In this document: piece by piece, positions 37,201-49,200 of the stretch
How the letters are laid out: each line of letters begins with the position of its first letter
How positions within the stretch are numbered: the first letter of the stretch is position 1
DNA from: Shinisaurus crocodilurus
Taxonomy: Eukaryota > Chordata > Lepidosauria > Squamata > Shinisauridae
DNA length: 64,000 bases
Direction: 5' to 3'
Assembly (NCBI GenBank): GCA_021292165.1
Contig: CM037880.1
Location: 140,804,564 to 140,868,563 of the forward strand
Notes under the pieces: generated by a model
Seen by the model: only the letters and a program-made list of their open reading frames with translations
What the model was told of the DNA's origin: nothing
Database searches by the model: none
Made by a program: the position numbers and the translations under genes

Positions 37201-40200
37201 AAGAACATCCGACTTACAGACAACTCGTACTTATGAACGGACTTCCGGGTTCCCCGGGTCCAGGTTCCAGGTCGTTTATGTAGAGTATAGCGTAGTACAC
37301 ATAATTTACGCAATTTGCGTAAATGCCGTATACTACACTACACTATTCCGACATACGTACAAATGTGACTTAAAGACATCCTTAAGAACGGAACTTGCTC
37401 GTAACCTGGGGGACAGCCTGTACAGGCCTGTGAGTGCCTTCCCAAGAGAAGCTCTCCCCATCCCTACAAAATACCTGATATTCTCCCAGTGATAGTCAAC
37501 AATGCCTAAGTCATCAGTGCTCAGGCTTCCATCAAGAACAGTGCTCTGGGCAGGAAATGTCAGCTCCTTATCTGGACCAGCCACGGCTCTTGGAGGGCTA
37601 TTCTTTCCTGTAACAACAGCAGCAAAAATGTTCAAAATCCAAAAAGTGTTTTTCTAGTCAGTCACTGGCAAGGGTTATCCCCTCCTCCGTGCATTAAAGG
37701 ACTATTGGCTCTTTAACACTAGTCAAGCAACCAGCAGTGACATAGGATTTCTTTATCATTTATTTATTTATTTATTTATTTATAACACTTCTTTTTCATT
37801 ATTGTTGTTATTATTATTACATTTATATCCCACCTTTTTTCCTCTTGCAAGGAACCCAAGGAGGCTTATATGGTCCTCGTCGTCTCCTCACAATAACTCT
37901 GTGAGGTAGGTTAGGCTGAGAGTCAGTGACTGGCCCAAAGTCACCCAGTGAGCTTCATGGCCGAGTGGGGATTTGAACCCGGATCTCCCGAGTCCCAGTC
38001 CAGCACTCTAACCGCTACACCATACTGGCTCTCTTTACCACGGGATGTAATAAAATCCCTAAGCGATTTGTATGCTAAAATAGTAAAAAAACACTATTAA
38101 AATATTCAATAAACAATTACAGGCACAACAAAAAAATAAACAAATCACAGAAACAATTAAAACCATTAAAAAACAACAATGGAAAACAATCAAACAAGCA
38201 TTTGCCTGCCACCCACCGCCATGGTCCTGACCATGAGGAGAAGACAGGCCAAGTATCCTCACACAATGCAAAGAGCAATGCACAAGTATCTAAGGCAGTG
38301 TACTCCAACCTTGGGTCCCCAGATGTTTTTGGCCTACAACTCCCAGCATGCCCCAGCCAGCGTAGCTGGCTGGGGCATGCTGGGAGTTGTAGGCCAAAAA
38401 CATCTGGGGACCCAAGATTGGAGAACACTGATCCAAGGCAAGCCAGCCCTCTCCTAGCAGCAGAGGCTGGTTCACATTCTTCTCCACATCGGTGTATCCT
38501 GCGACTGATCGATGCCATCACCGTGGTCAGTCCTAGCCACATAGCAGCCCAGTGGTAGGGCTAGAAGGAGAGACAATTGTCCAGCTGAGCCCCTCACTGC
38601 CACCAGCTAGTCTGACTTCAAGGCAAGTAGAAGACCATGACGCTGTCTGCAGCACAATGGCATCCATGCTGCTTTGCAACCAGGATAGGGAACTACCAAG
38701 GACCGAGAGCCAGTGTGGTGTAGTGGTTAGATCGTTGAACTGGGATGCAGGAGACCCGGGTTCTAGTCCCCACTAAGCCATGAAGCTCACTGGGAGACTT
38801 TGGGCCAGTCACTGATTCTCAGCCTAACCTACCTCACAGGGTTGTTATTGTGAGGAGAAAATGGAGAGGAGGAGGACCATGTAAGGTGCCTTGGGTTCCT
38901 TGCAAGAGGAAAAAAGGTGGGAGATGGATGATGATGATGATGACGACAATGATATTAATAAGGATCTGACCAACTGATTCCACTGCCTTCCCACACTGCT
39001 CTAGTCGAGTGATCTTTCACAGCAGTCACCTCCCCCACCCCTGCTGGGGGGCTCAAGGTGCCATAAGCAGTGCTAGGGTATGCAAGGCTATTTCGCAGCA
39101 AGGACAGAGATTGCTTTAGCATAAAGGAAGAAGCAACAGGCAGCTTTCCCCAGCTAAGAGGGCCTTTTTGGTTGTGGTGCCCCATGTTTGGAGTGCTTTC
39201 CTCAGGCAGATTTGGCTGGCATCCACTCTTCTGTCTTTTTGGTGCCAGGGGGAGTCCTTTTTATTTTCCCACACCTTTAAAGTTTTGGTTAAATTGGTTT
39301 TATGCCACAACTGTGAACTTCTGGTTTTACTGTTCTGTTGTTATTTGCTGTTTTATGTCTGTTTTGTTCTTATTTATTTGTAGGACAGTTAGCCCCCATG
39401 GAGCAATGATACTGAAGGACAGCACAGACACTTTTAAACCAACAAACAGGCAGGCAGAGGCAAGCTCCGTCTCGCAGAGCAGTATTTATTTCATTTATTT
39501 TCAGAACTATATCTCACTTTTTAACCAACATGCTCACATCCAGTTCAAACCATCTAAGAAACAGACCCATGAGGGGAGACCAGGAAAGGAAGTGAGGGAT
39601 ACAACAGAATGACTGGGTTCAGATAACACGATAACCCACACTCAAGGGTTGAACATGGGTTGAGTGTGGGTTGTCGTTGAAATGTGGATTACTGTGTTGT
39701 CTGAACCCAGCCGCACTAACAAGCCATGGCTTGTTAACTATGAACAACCCATGAAGAGAATTCATGGCTTGTTGTTGGGCTATGAACTGTGGGTTGTTCA
39801 CCATGTTTTTTTTTTATCTCAGCTGGGTTCAGACAACACGACAAGCCACAGTTCAACAGCAACCCACGGTTCAATGACAACCCACACTCAACCCATACTC
39901 AACCCTTGAGTGTGGGTTATCATGTTGTCTGACCCCAGTCACTAAATAGAGAATTTTAAAAGACCAGACAAACAAAATCAGATGGAGAATGTCCCGCATA
40001 TGTAGAGCAATTAGCTCGTCTAAAATATGGAGGGGAGCAGCAAAAGGAGTAACTCTGTGCTGACTCTGAAGCAGACGCAGGATCCTTCCCATTCCTGGCT
40101 CTCTCATACAAGCCTTGCACACCCACTGTGGTAATGGATGGCTCAGTCCTTCTTATTCAGGAGCCTTGTGTGTGATGACACCTTTCCCTGACTCGCTCCT

Positions 40201-43200
40201 TTTCCTGGGTCTCTCACACAAGGCAGTGACATTACAACTAGACAGGGGAATTGGTATGTGCATTCCGCTCCCACAGCCCAGCCTCTGTATTCAACAGAGG
40301 CCCAAGTAATGGAGGCTGCAGGACTGTCCAGCTGTCTCTCCCTCCTCTTCCTCCACTTCACATTAAAGAACAAATTAGAGTTGTTAGCTCGTGTACAAAG
40401 ATGGTTAACAAACAGCCAGTTGAAGGATGTTCTGTTCAGTCACACACACTACAAATCTGCCTACCAGGCTGGACAATCACTGTGACTTCAGCTGTGGACT
40501 GCTGTTCAGCAGAATCAGTAACAGTCAGCTGGAAAGTGTAATCTCCTTCTTGCATCGAAGATAATTGGAGGTACGGACTTCTCACTCCCTATGTACATAT
40601 GACGGGATCGGGGAGGAAAAACCAGGAGGTGAGGAAAAACTGTTAACAGTACAAAGTGTTCTTCAATTTAAAAACGTGTTTACCATGTCAGTCATCCTAA
40701 GAAATAATGACACAGTATCAGATCATTTAGCATAGTTATATTTCAAAGAAACGGATATCAAGCCTAAGAGACAAGACAAATTTCACATAAGCTATTCCAG
40801 CTGAATTTTAGAATGCTGATTTTTTTTAAAACCAAAACACCATTTGCTGCTTCACCCTTTAATGGAGCTAACCAATAACTTTTATGAAAAGGTGGGCTGC
40901 CCAGTTGTCTTTTCCTAACAGAGGCTTGGGCCAGCTGTAATGTCCCCTGCCATTTTGATACAGCTCAGTCCACTGTGGCCAGTAAAGCACACACAGGTCA
41001 TGCAATGATTCTTTGGGCAGTAACCATGAAAGCAGGCAGACATATGCAAAATAAGCTCAAGCCAAGAGAACATAAAACTGCAAGCCAAGCATAATAAGAT
41101 CTTTATTTGTTTATCTAGTACATTTATATCCCAGCTTTCTTTGGTCATGGAACTCAATGTGGGGTACATGGGGTCTGCAGGTAGACTCCCATCCAGGCAC
41201 TGACCAGACCCAGGCCTGCTTAGCTTCAGCAAGGTGCTCCATCCTTACATCTGATGCTGGAGACTTCAAACGCAGCATTACGTTTTTGTCCCCAGCCTTT
41301 TGTACAATTCTATCATTATTTCTCAACCACAGCAATATACCTGCAAATATTCTGCAAAACTCTGACTGCTCCCGAGGCAACATCTAAGAAATCAATGCGA
41401 TCAGAATGCCCCAAACTTGCAGTGGTTCCCTTTGTACACCAACGGTTTGCTTAAACTGAAATGCTGTTTTGCTAGTCAGGGGGGGTGGGGAGGGAACAGA
41501 AGCCACTGCAAGCATTTCAAAGTAATGCTCATCATTTCCTCGCCACTACTTATTTCAACACAGTTACCAGGCTTTTGCCCGTTTTCAGCATGCACCACAG
41601 AATCCCTGTTCCAAAGGTTATGAAATACAGAATAAATGGTCTGATATTAGGCAAGGTGCTCTCCAATTACCTGCAATGCTACTACCTTGCCTTTACTTTT
41701 GGGGCTCAGGGACCACTCGTAGCTGACAATCTCATGATCATCATTGCTCTGGTTTCCATTCAGTGTGATGGAGCTTTGAGGCACACTGATTTCCTGATTT
41801 GGTCCTGCATTGGCAACAGGAGGATAATCCACTTGTTTGTTGACTCTCAAAGAGGCTAGAGTGGAGTTAGCCACTCCATCGGAGTCAACGACCATTAGCC
41901 TGAAGAAGAGGAAAAGTACGTGGGCGATTCAGACTTTTGAATGCATGCTTTCTCTTGTGCTCAAAATTCCTGAATCTTGGATTCCTCTGATTTAACAATG
42001 TCTGCCAGCTAGGGAGCAATACGCTTTTTAGGCTGCAATCCTATACACACTTCCCTGGGAGTAAGTCCCATTGAACTCCCCACTGAACTTCTGAGTAGAC
42101 ATGCATAAGATTACACTGTTTTAGTTTTTACTACAGATGGTTCGCTGGACAACATCTGGCCCTCAGATCAATTTTATCTGACCCCCCCCCATAATAAACA
42201 GGAATCAAAGTTTACAGTAAAATGTTTTGCTCACAGTCTTACATGAAAGGAAAAGAAACTGTGTATCAGTGCATGTTCTACAAAATATACATGATCTTGG
42301 GTATATGTCTGATAAAAGCAAAATGCCAGTGCTAATCTTCCCCCTAAGGGGGATCCTTCAGGAAGCACATTTATTCCTTATCTCCCCACTTGCATTGATC
42401 ACCTAATAGTATCCTAGTGTTTGTACTCTTGTATCTGTGAAGTCAGAGATCTAAACAATAGATCAGGGGTGGGCAATTTGTGGCCCTCCAGATGTGGTTG
42501 GACTCAAACTCCCATTAGCCCCAGACAGCATGGCCAACTGTCAGAATTATGGGAGTTGTAGTCCAACAATATCTAGAGAGCCCCAAATTACCCACCCCTG
42601 CCATAGACCGAAGGGTCTAAGTGGATCCACTAGAACTCCACTAAGTGGAGTTCTGCTCACGCTGGCGCATTAGGGAGGGGAGGCAATCTTCGTGATTCCT
42701 CCTTCCCCCTGCATACACACACCTGTACCTCCTGAAAAGCTGCTCTGCAGGGGCTGGGGGACACCCTAGAGAGGTGGGAAAGGGGAATCCTCAAAGATCA
42801 ACTCCCTGCCCCATTCCTCCAGCAGGGAGCTTCTTCTGGATCCCAGTGCCTTCTGTTCCTGGGATCCAACCACAGTTCACATAATGCTACCCACGGTATG
42901 GGTTGTTGAATTCTGGGTTGCCGTGTTGTGCAAACCCAGCTGCACTAACAAACCATGGTTTGTTAACCATGAACAACACATGAGGAGAACCCATGGTTTA
43001 TTGTTGGGTTGTGAATTCTGGTTTGTTTAAACCATGGGTTGTCATTACATGCAACCCAGAACTGTGGGTTGTTCATGGGTTGTTTCACCAGGTTCCAGAG
43101 GCAGCAGGCAAGAGTGATAAAAAAACAAACAAACCCAGCCACTCTACATGCCAATACTACAGCGCCACAAAGGCATTTGAAGGAGGAGGGAAACGAACAA

Positions 43201-46200
43201 CCCAGGGATTGAGAAAACAAAGCACAGTTTGTTTGCTCATCTGCCAGACAAACCCTGGGTAGGACACAAATCCATGAGTCAAATAAACCATGGGTTAGTG
43301 TTATGTGAGAACCAGGTCAGTGTGTGGAGAACAGGATGGTTCCTAGAAATACAGAAATTTTCTTCATGTACCTTCCAGGCTTCTTGAGGCACGTGTAGAA
43401 AGCAAGAATGTAGCCCACTCACCTAAAAGTGTAATTGCCAGGAACGAGGTTAGACAGGTGTAAGACAGGCGTATCAGCTGATGCCTTCTTTTCTCTCAGG
43501 GGTCCTTCAATTTCCTCCCAGTGGTAACTCACTATTTTAGTATCATCCTTACTTTCTGTGTTCAAGGGAAATACATATCAGAATCATAAATTAATAAGTT
43601 AGCATCTCTGCAAGCAATTCTAAATGCACGGCAAAGCAACCATCACTGCCTGGTACTTACGATTTCCATCAATGGAAGTAGATGTGGCAGGGAAAGAAAT
43701 CTCCTGTGCTTTGGGGGACACAATAGCAACAGGTGGCTGATTTATTCGGATTGCTGTGCAAAGATGAGAAACAGAAGACCATTTTAATTAAATAGATCCA
43801 ACCCAGGCAACTCAAGCTTTGTGCTTATTCTACAACCAGAAATCATTCTCTAGCCACTGAACAAGATTAAATCCCTAATATAAGCAGTAGGCTTTTAAAA
43901 AAATAGATGTTGAATGATATCAAAGATAAAAATGGATCCTTGTACATTACTACAGCAAAACCATTTCTGGTACAAACCGAACTAGATAAATTGTACCAGG
44001 GCAGGGGTGGAGGGGGAAATCCAAAAGGTAAAGCCCAGCTTGGTGAATTAAAATGTTCAGGAAAGTCACAGCAAGCAGTTAGTATTTATTTATTTATTAT
44101 ATCTATATCCCAACTTTTTTCCTGCAAGGGACCCAAGATAGTGTACATAATCCTCCTCCTCTCCATTTTACCCTCACAACAACAACCCTGTGAGGTAGGT
44201 TAGACTAAGAGTCAGTGACTGGCCTAAAGTCACCCAGTGAGCTTCACGGCCAAGTGGGGACTAGAACCTGGATCTCCCGTGTCCCAGTCCAACACTCTAA
44301 CCCCTACGCCACACTGGCTCTATTTCAGTGTCCTGCCTTGTTGAATATGTGAAGTACTGCACAATGGAGGCCTAGTATAATTTTGTTGTTGCTGTTATTA
44401 ACAGTTTATTAGATTTTGTTCATTTTCCAATACAATACAAACAGTGAACCCTTCCCCCCTCCTGCCTCCCCCGACCCCGTTCCCTCTCCTTTAGGTCCCC
44501 CCTCCCTTCTTCATATCATCCTGTATTTAAGGAGTAAAGGTTTTATGTATATAAGTAAAATCATTAAGCAAAAATTGTATAAATAAATAGTTGCCTAGGA
44601 ATAAATAAATACAATAAAATAAAAGTGTTGCATCATGATGCATGTCCCTTTGCTGGCCTACACTGGTTTTGCGTTGGATCATATTATTCTGCATATAATT
44701 CAAGAAAATTTCCCCATATTCACTGGAATTTATTTTCTTTTAGTAATTGGGAGCAATATACCTTCTCTGGCCAGCTAAGGTCAATAGATCTTGAATCCAG
44801 TTGCAAATATTTGGGGTTTTGTTTGTTTTCCAATGCTGTGGGATACCGAGGCCTAGTATGTTAAAAACACACTTGGGCCTTTTCACATTTTATAACCAAT
44901 GGGTTCAAAATGGAGGAGAAGAGGGAAGGGTGCAGGAAAAGAACCCAAAAGTGCCCATCCAGGCCAGTCGCTAACACCCAGCACAGTAATAAGCCATCTG
45001 CATGGGCAACTCAACTTCCCTTCTAGGCTCAAAGTGTAGTACTGTGGAGCATGAAAGTGTAGCAAGCAAAAGAAAAATGAACACGGTGAAGCTGGTGGAA
45101 TTTGCAACTCAGGTGCTCACCCGGGGCACCTCCTCCCAAATCAGGCAGGTAGAGAATTACAAGGCTGCATGCACCTGAATATCTACCACCCTGGGTTTTT
45201 CCTTAAAAACAAAACAGCAAAGGAAAGAATCTGAGATGGAAAATATAGATCTTTTACTGTTATTCATTATTTTAAAAAATTCGAGAATGAAAGCATCATG
45301 CATTGAACTGGCGTGCAGGTGTGGAAGAAATGAGTTGAGCTGTCAGGGAAAATTGATTTACCTGGTTTGACAGTGACATTTACAAACCCTTCTCCAAACG
45401 CGTTTTCAGCTGAAACAGTCACTTTGAAGAGATAGGCACCTACTGGCAGCTGGAACAGAGGGTTTTAAAATAAAATAAATTGAATGACATGTAGAACTTC
45501 ACAAGCGCACAGTATGAATAATGCCAAGAAGTGTGTCAAGTTAAATGGATGAGCATGCCCGAACATCTTGGCCATCACCCAGAACGACTTAAGGGGGGGA
45601 AAGGAATTCAGAACACTACAGCTATGCCTGCCATAAGGATTTACGAGAGGGAAATGTGATATACCTAAGTAGCATTGGGCATACACAGCGGAAACACGGG
45701 AATCTTGGCAGAACTGGACGCACATCTGATATGATGGGCTATCACTGTCTTGAGCTGCCTGTGAGATTCCCTCAAGCATCTGGCTGGCCATGGTAGTCAG
45801 AGACAGAAAGCTTTGATGGGAAAAGCTTTGCTCTCTCCCACCATGGCAATTTTTATATCTGTACCAGCCAGAACTGTAAATCTGATTTATTTTTATTTTT
45901 TTTAAAAAAAGGGAAGAAAAAGCTATTCTGTTTTCTCTACAGAGGACTATCTTTGTGTATCTGTTCAGCTCTGCAACTGGTTAAAACTAAGATAATGTCA
46001 CTAAGCCTGCAACACTAGAATCAGAGTGCATGTTATCAGGGGAAAACTACATATTACACCTGCAGTCTCCAACCTGGTGCCCATAGGCACTAATATAGCC
46101 ACAGACACCTCTCTGGGTTCCCGCCAGATTCCCTGCACCTCCTGATTTTTATTTTATTTATTACAATTTTTATTTAACTTTAAAAAAAAAAAAACTGGGA

Positions 46201-49200
46201 AGTTACCATGCTGCTAAGTGAAGCGCTGCCCTCCAGCGCCATCTTTATTTGGATCCAAAAGGGTGGTTTTGTGTTTTGGAACTCAGACCCCACCTCTGCC
46301 TTCTACTTTGGTTCTTGTGCAAGTTACTTCTTTTTTTAGTCTCATCAGTTTGCCTTCTGGGAAATGAGTGCCATCTGAGTGCCATGGCAGCCATTTTATA
46401 AATGGGCAAGCCCCCCCCATGGCAGCCATTTTGTGAAAGCATACACGACAGTAGCTCAAAATTCTAGGAGTGCCCACCAACCCAAAAAGGTTGAGGACCC
46501 CTGCATTACACAGTTCACTGTAGCCCTCTTCACACTGCACTCACCTGGAGGGCTCTCTTGTGTAGGAAAAGGAGGGGGACCACACTGCTGACCCCACCCT
46601 CCCGTCTGATGTCCATGAATTAAACATGGGCATCTGAAGAAGAACCCCTACTCGTGAGCAGCTGCTCACCTGCAGAGGTTCCCCTTCAAGCATCTGCACT
46701 CAACATGCAGACACTGGGGGAGTGAGAGGCACGGCCTCACTCCTTCTATGTGTGAAAGCCCTCCATGCGAGTAACATGTGAAGAGCTATAAAGAGTACCC
46801 ACAATATACCCAAAGGGTATCAGCTAAAGCCGTAATGTGTGAAGCAGCCCCCAGAAGCACATTAGATTGGTATCAGCTTGACATGGACGTCCGCTCAATC
46901 AGTAATGGAGACCAAAGCTGCAACCATGTCAAGTTCTCAGATGCCAATAGCTATATTTTTAGGAGCCTGCCTTGGGCTGAATCCAACGTTATGCAAGTGG
47001 ACCTGCTCATCCAACGGGAGTTTCTCTTCCCCTGCAGCCCCCCACGTCCGCCCCCATCTGCTCCAGAGAGTCTCCCAATCCTCCAGAGCAGATTGGGGTG
47101 GCGTGAAAGGGGGGAGGGAGAGTATGATCCTCTAGTGGGGTGCATTCTGCGGGCTGAAAGACACCAATGGATACCCTTGTTTCCGGCCATCATGCAGACA
47201 TGACCATAATCTGGAGACAAGGCTCATTGACTCCAGTCTCCAGCATTTGTAGCAGTCGCGGTTGCCTTACAGGGAAGCAACTCTAAAGCCATTCAAGAAG
47301 CCTTACCCACAGCAGTCAAAACTGTATACTTCAGAATACCCTACGCTGAATACGAGTCAAGTCTGTCTGACTGGATGGCCGCTCACTTACTTGAGAAACC
47401 TTCAGGGTCGGTGTGTGCTTGCCCTCCATTTCACCATCATAGTCCTCAGGGTGGCTGATCAAGCTCCACTCGTAACTATAGGCTGTTTCTGAAAAGGAAG
47501 CAGCAGCACAGCGATTGGTGAGTGTTTGCCTATTTGGAAGAGAGACACGGCCACCTTCCTGATGCTCACTGGACTTTCATGGGGTGGAGGAGCGGCAGGT
47601 CCCCATAACTTCCACTATGTAAGGCAGGGAGAGGCACCTTCCAGGGATTGGGGGGGCACATTGCCCCCCTGGAACCGATGAGGGGCAGCACCACACCTGC
47701 GTCAAAATTGTGGCTGCTGCTGAAATTCCTGCCGAATGTGCAGCTGTAGTGGTGGCAGCATTAAAAAAAGAAGAATTTTGCAAGGAAACACAGCATGCTG
47801 AGAATGGGTGCCTGGCTTGCAAGCAGAACTGCACTCCCAGGAGGTTTCTGCTCGCACACAAGGTGCGCGTTCCCCACATGCAAGGCCGGCCCTGCCACTG
47901 GGCAGAATGAAGCAGTCGCCTCAGGCAGCAGATGCTGGGAAGTGGCAGCAAGGTGTTGGGAGGAAAGACCTGTGTGCCATGCAGCCTGTTCTGTGCCTCC
48001 TACATTAGCCTGCTGCTTCCAGATGCAGTAGAGGATGCTGTCCCACCATCAGTGCTTAAAACAGATTAATCTGCCAGCCCAGTTGGCTTTTGTAGGTGGA
48101 ACGGGAGGGGGCGCCATCTTGTCCTTCGCTTCAGGCCAGCCCTGCCCAAGCACCTTACTTCCTTGCAAAAACACCAAACAAATTCAGCAGCAATGGCGGG
48201 GGGGGGGGGGGAGGCTGCAAAATTGGCCGGTGGGGCACGCATTCAGCCCGTGTGTTGCCCACCCCAATGTAAGGTATGACATGCACATTCATAGTGATGT
48301 CCATTCATGTGATTTCTCTTCCCTCCCTCACAAAGGGCAGAAATTGCACAAGCAAGACCTCTACACAAGTGGCCATCAGCGCGGGGTGCCTGGTTTCTCC
48401 ATGTGCGTGGCGAAGGGGGAGAGGACGTAACACTGTGACACCATGTGGAGGTCGCAATGACATCTGAACTGGGGTCCAGTTACAGGAGAATTATAGCACA
48501 TGCAGGGAGGACTGGCAACTGCCCCTTTCCCCCAAAATAGCACTAACTAAATACATCAATGAAGGCGCAATCCTATGCAAGTTTAGACAGAAAAAAGGCC
48601 TAGGATTGCGCCCTAAGAGAAGTTTTTAGAAATTGTCAGTACAAATGGCCAGACCTCATAAGCACACTGGCATGTTGGAATTACTGATAGTATTACTGAC
48701 TTTAAAATGCCGTTATTTTCTGCTTTTCACGTCAGTTCAAAATGTTATTAAAAAAACCTTCTGTCCTTATTTTCCCCATTTGTTTCTTCTGAGCCTGATT
48801 CTTCCTTTCCCTAAAAAGTGAATAATATTTGGGTTTTTAATGAAAAGTCAGCTTTTTTTTTTTAATGAAAAGTCAAACTTAAAAACGGCACTCAAGATAA
48901 GTAATGCTGGCTGACATTTATATAGATTTTCCAATTTTGCATAAATTTCTTGACTTCACAGATTTAATATTTAACTAACTTTGAATAGTATGAAGAGGAA
49001 CAGGCCAGGTGAAACAACAAATAATGGTTTGTCAATCATGCTTTGTACACGCCATCATGAACCTTAAGCTCACAGACTCTCCCCCTCCACCATTCTTCAC
49101 GCACAAGAGGGGGAATTAAGAAGCTTTGGTTTGTATTTTGCAACAAACTAGTTTCCTATTTCATCCAAAGACAGAAACTGGTTTGTACAAACCATAGTTT

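Noticed and set aside
38705..38925. A tRNA gene (boxes A and B present)
   Set aside because: No cloverleaf or anticodon stem is credible. It is the head of a dispersed SINE with at least six copies in the window.
46778..47203. 141-codon + strand frame, also present at 57470-57895
   Set aside because: It lies in a KIAA0319 intron, has no domain or splice pattern, and is preserved in copy 2 only because that segment is duplicated.
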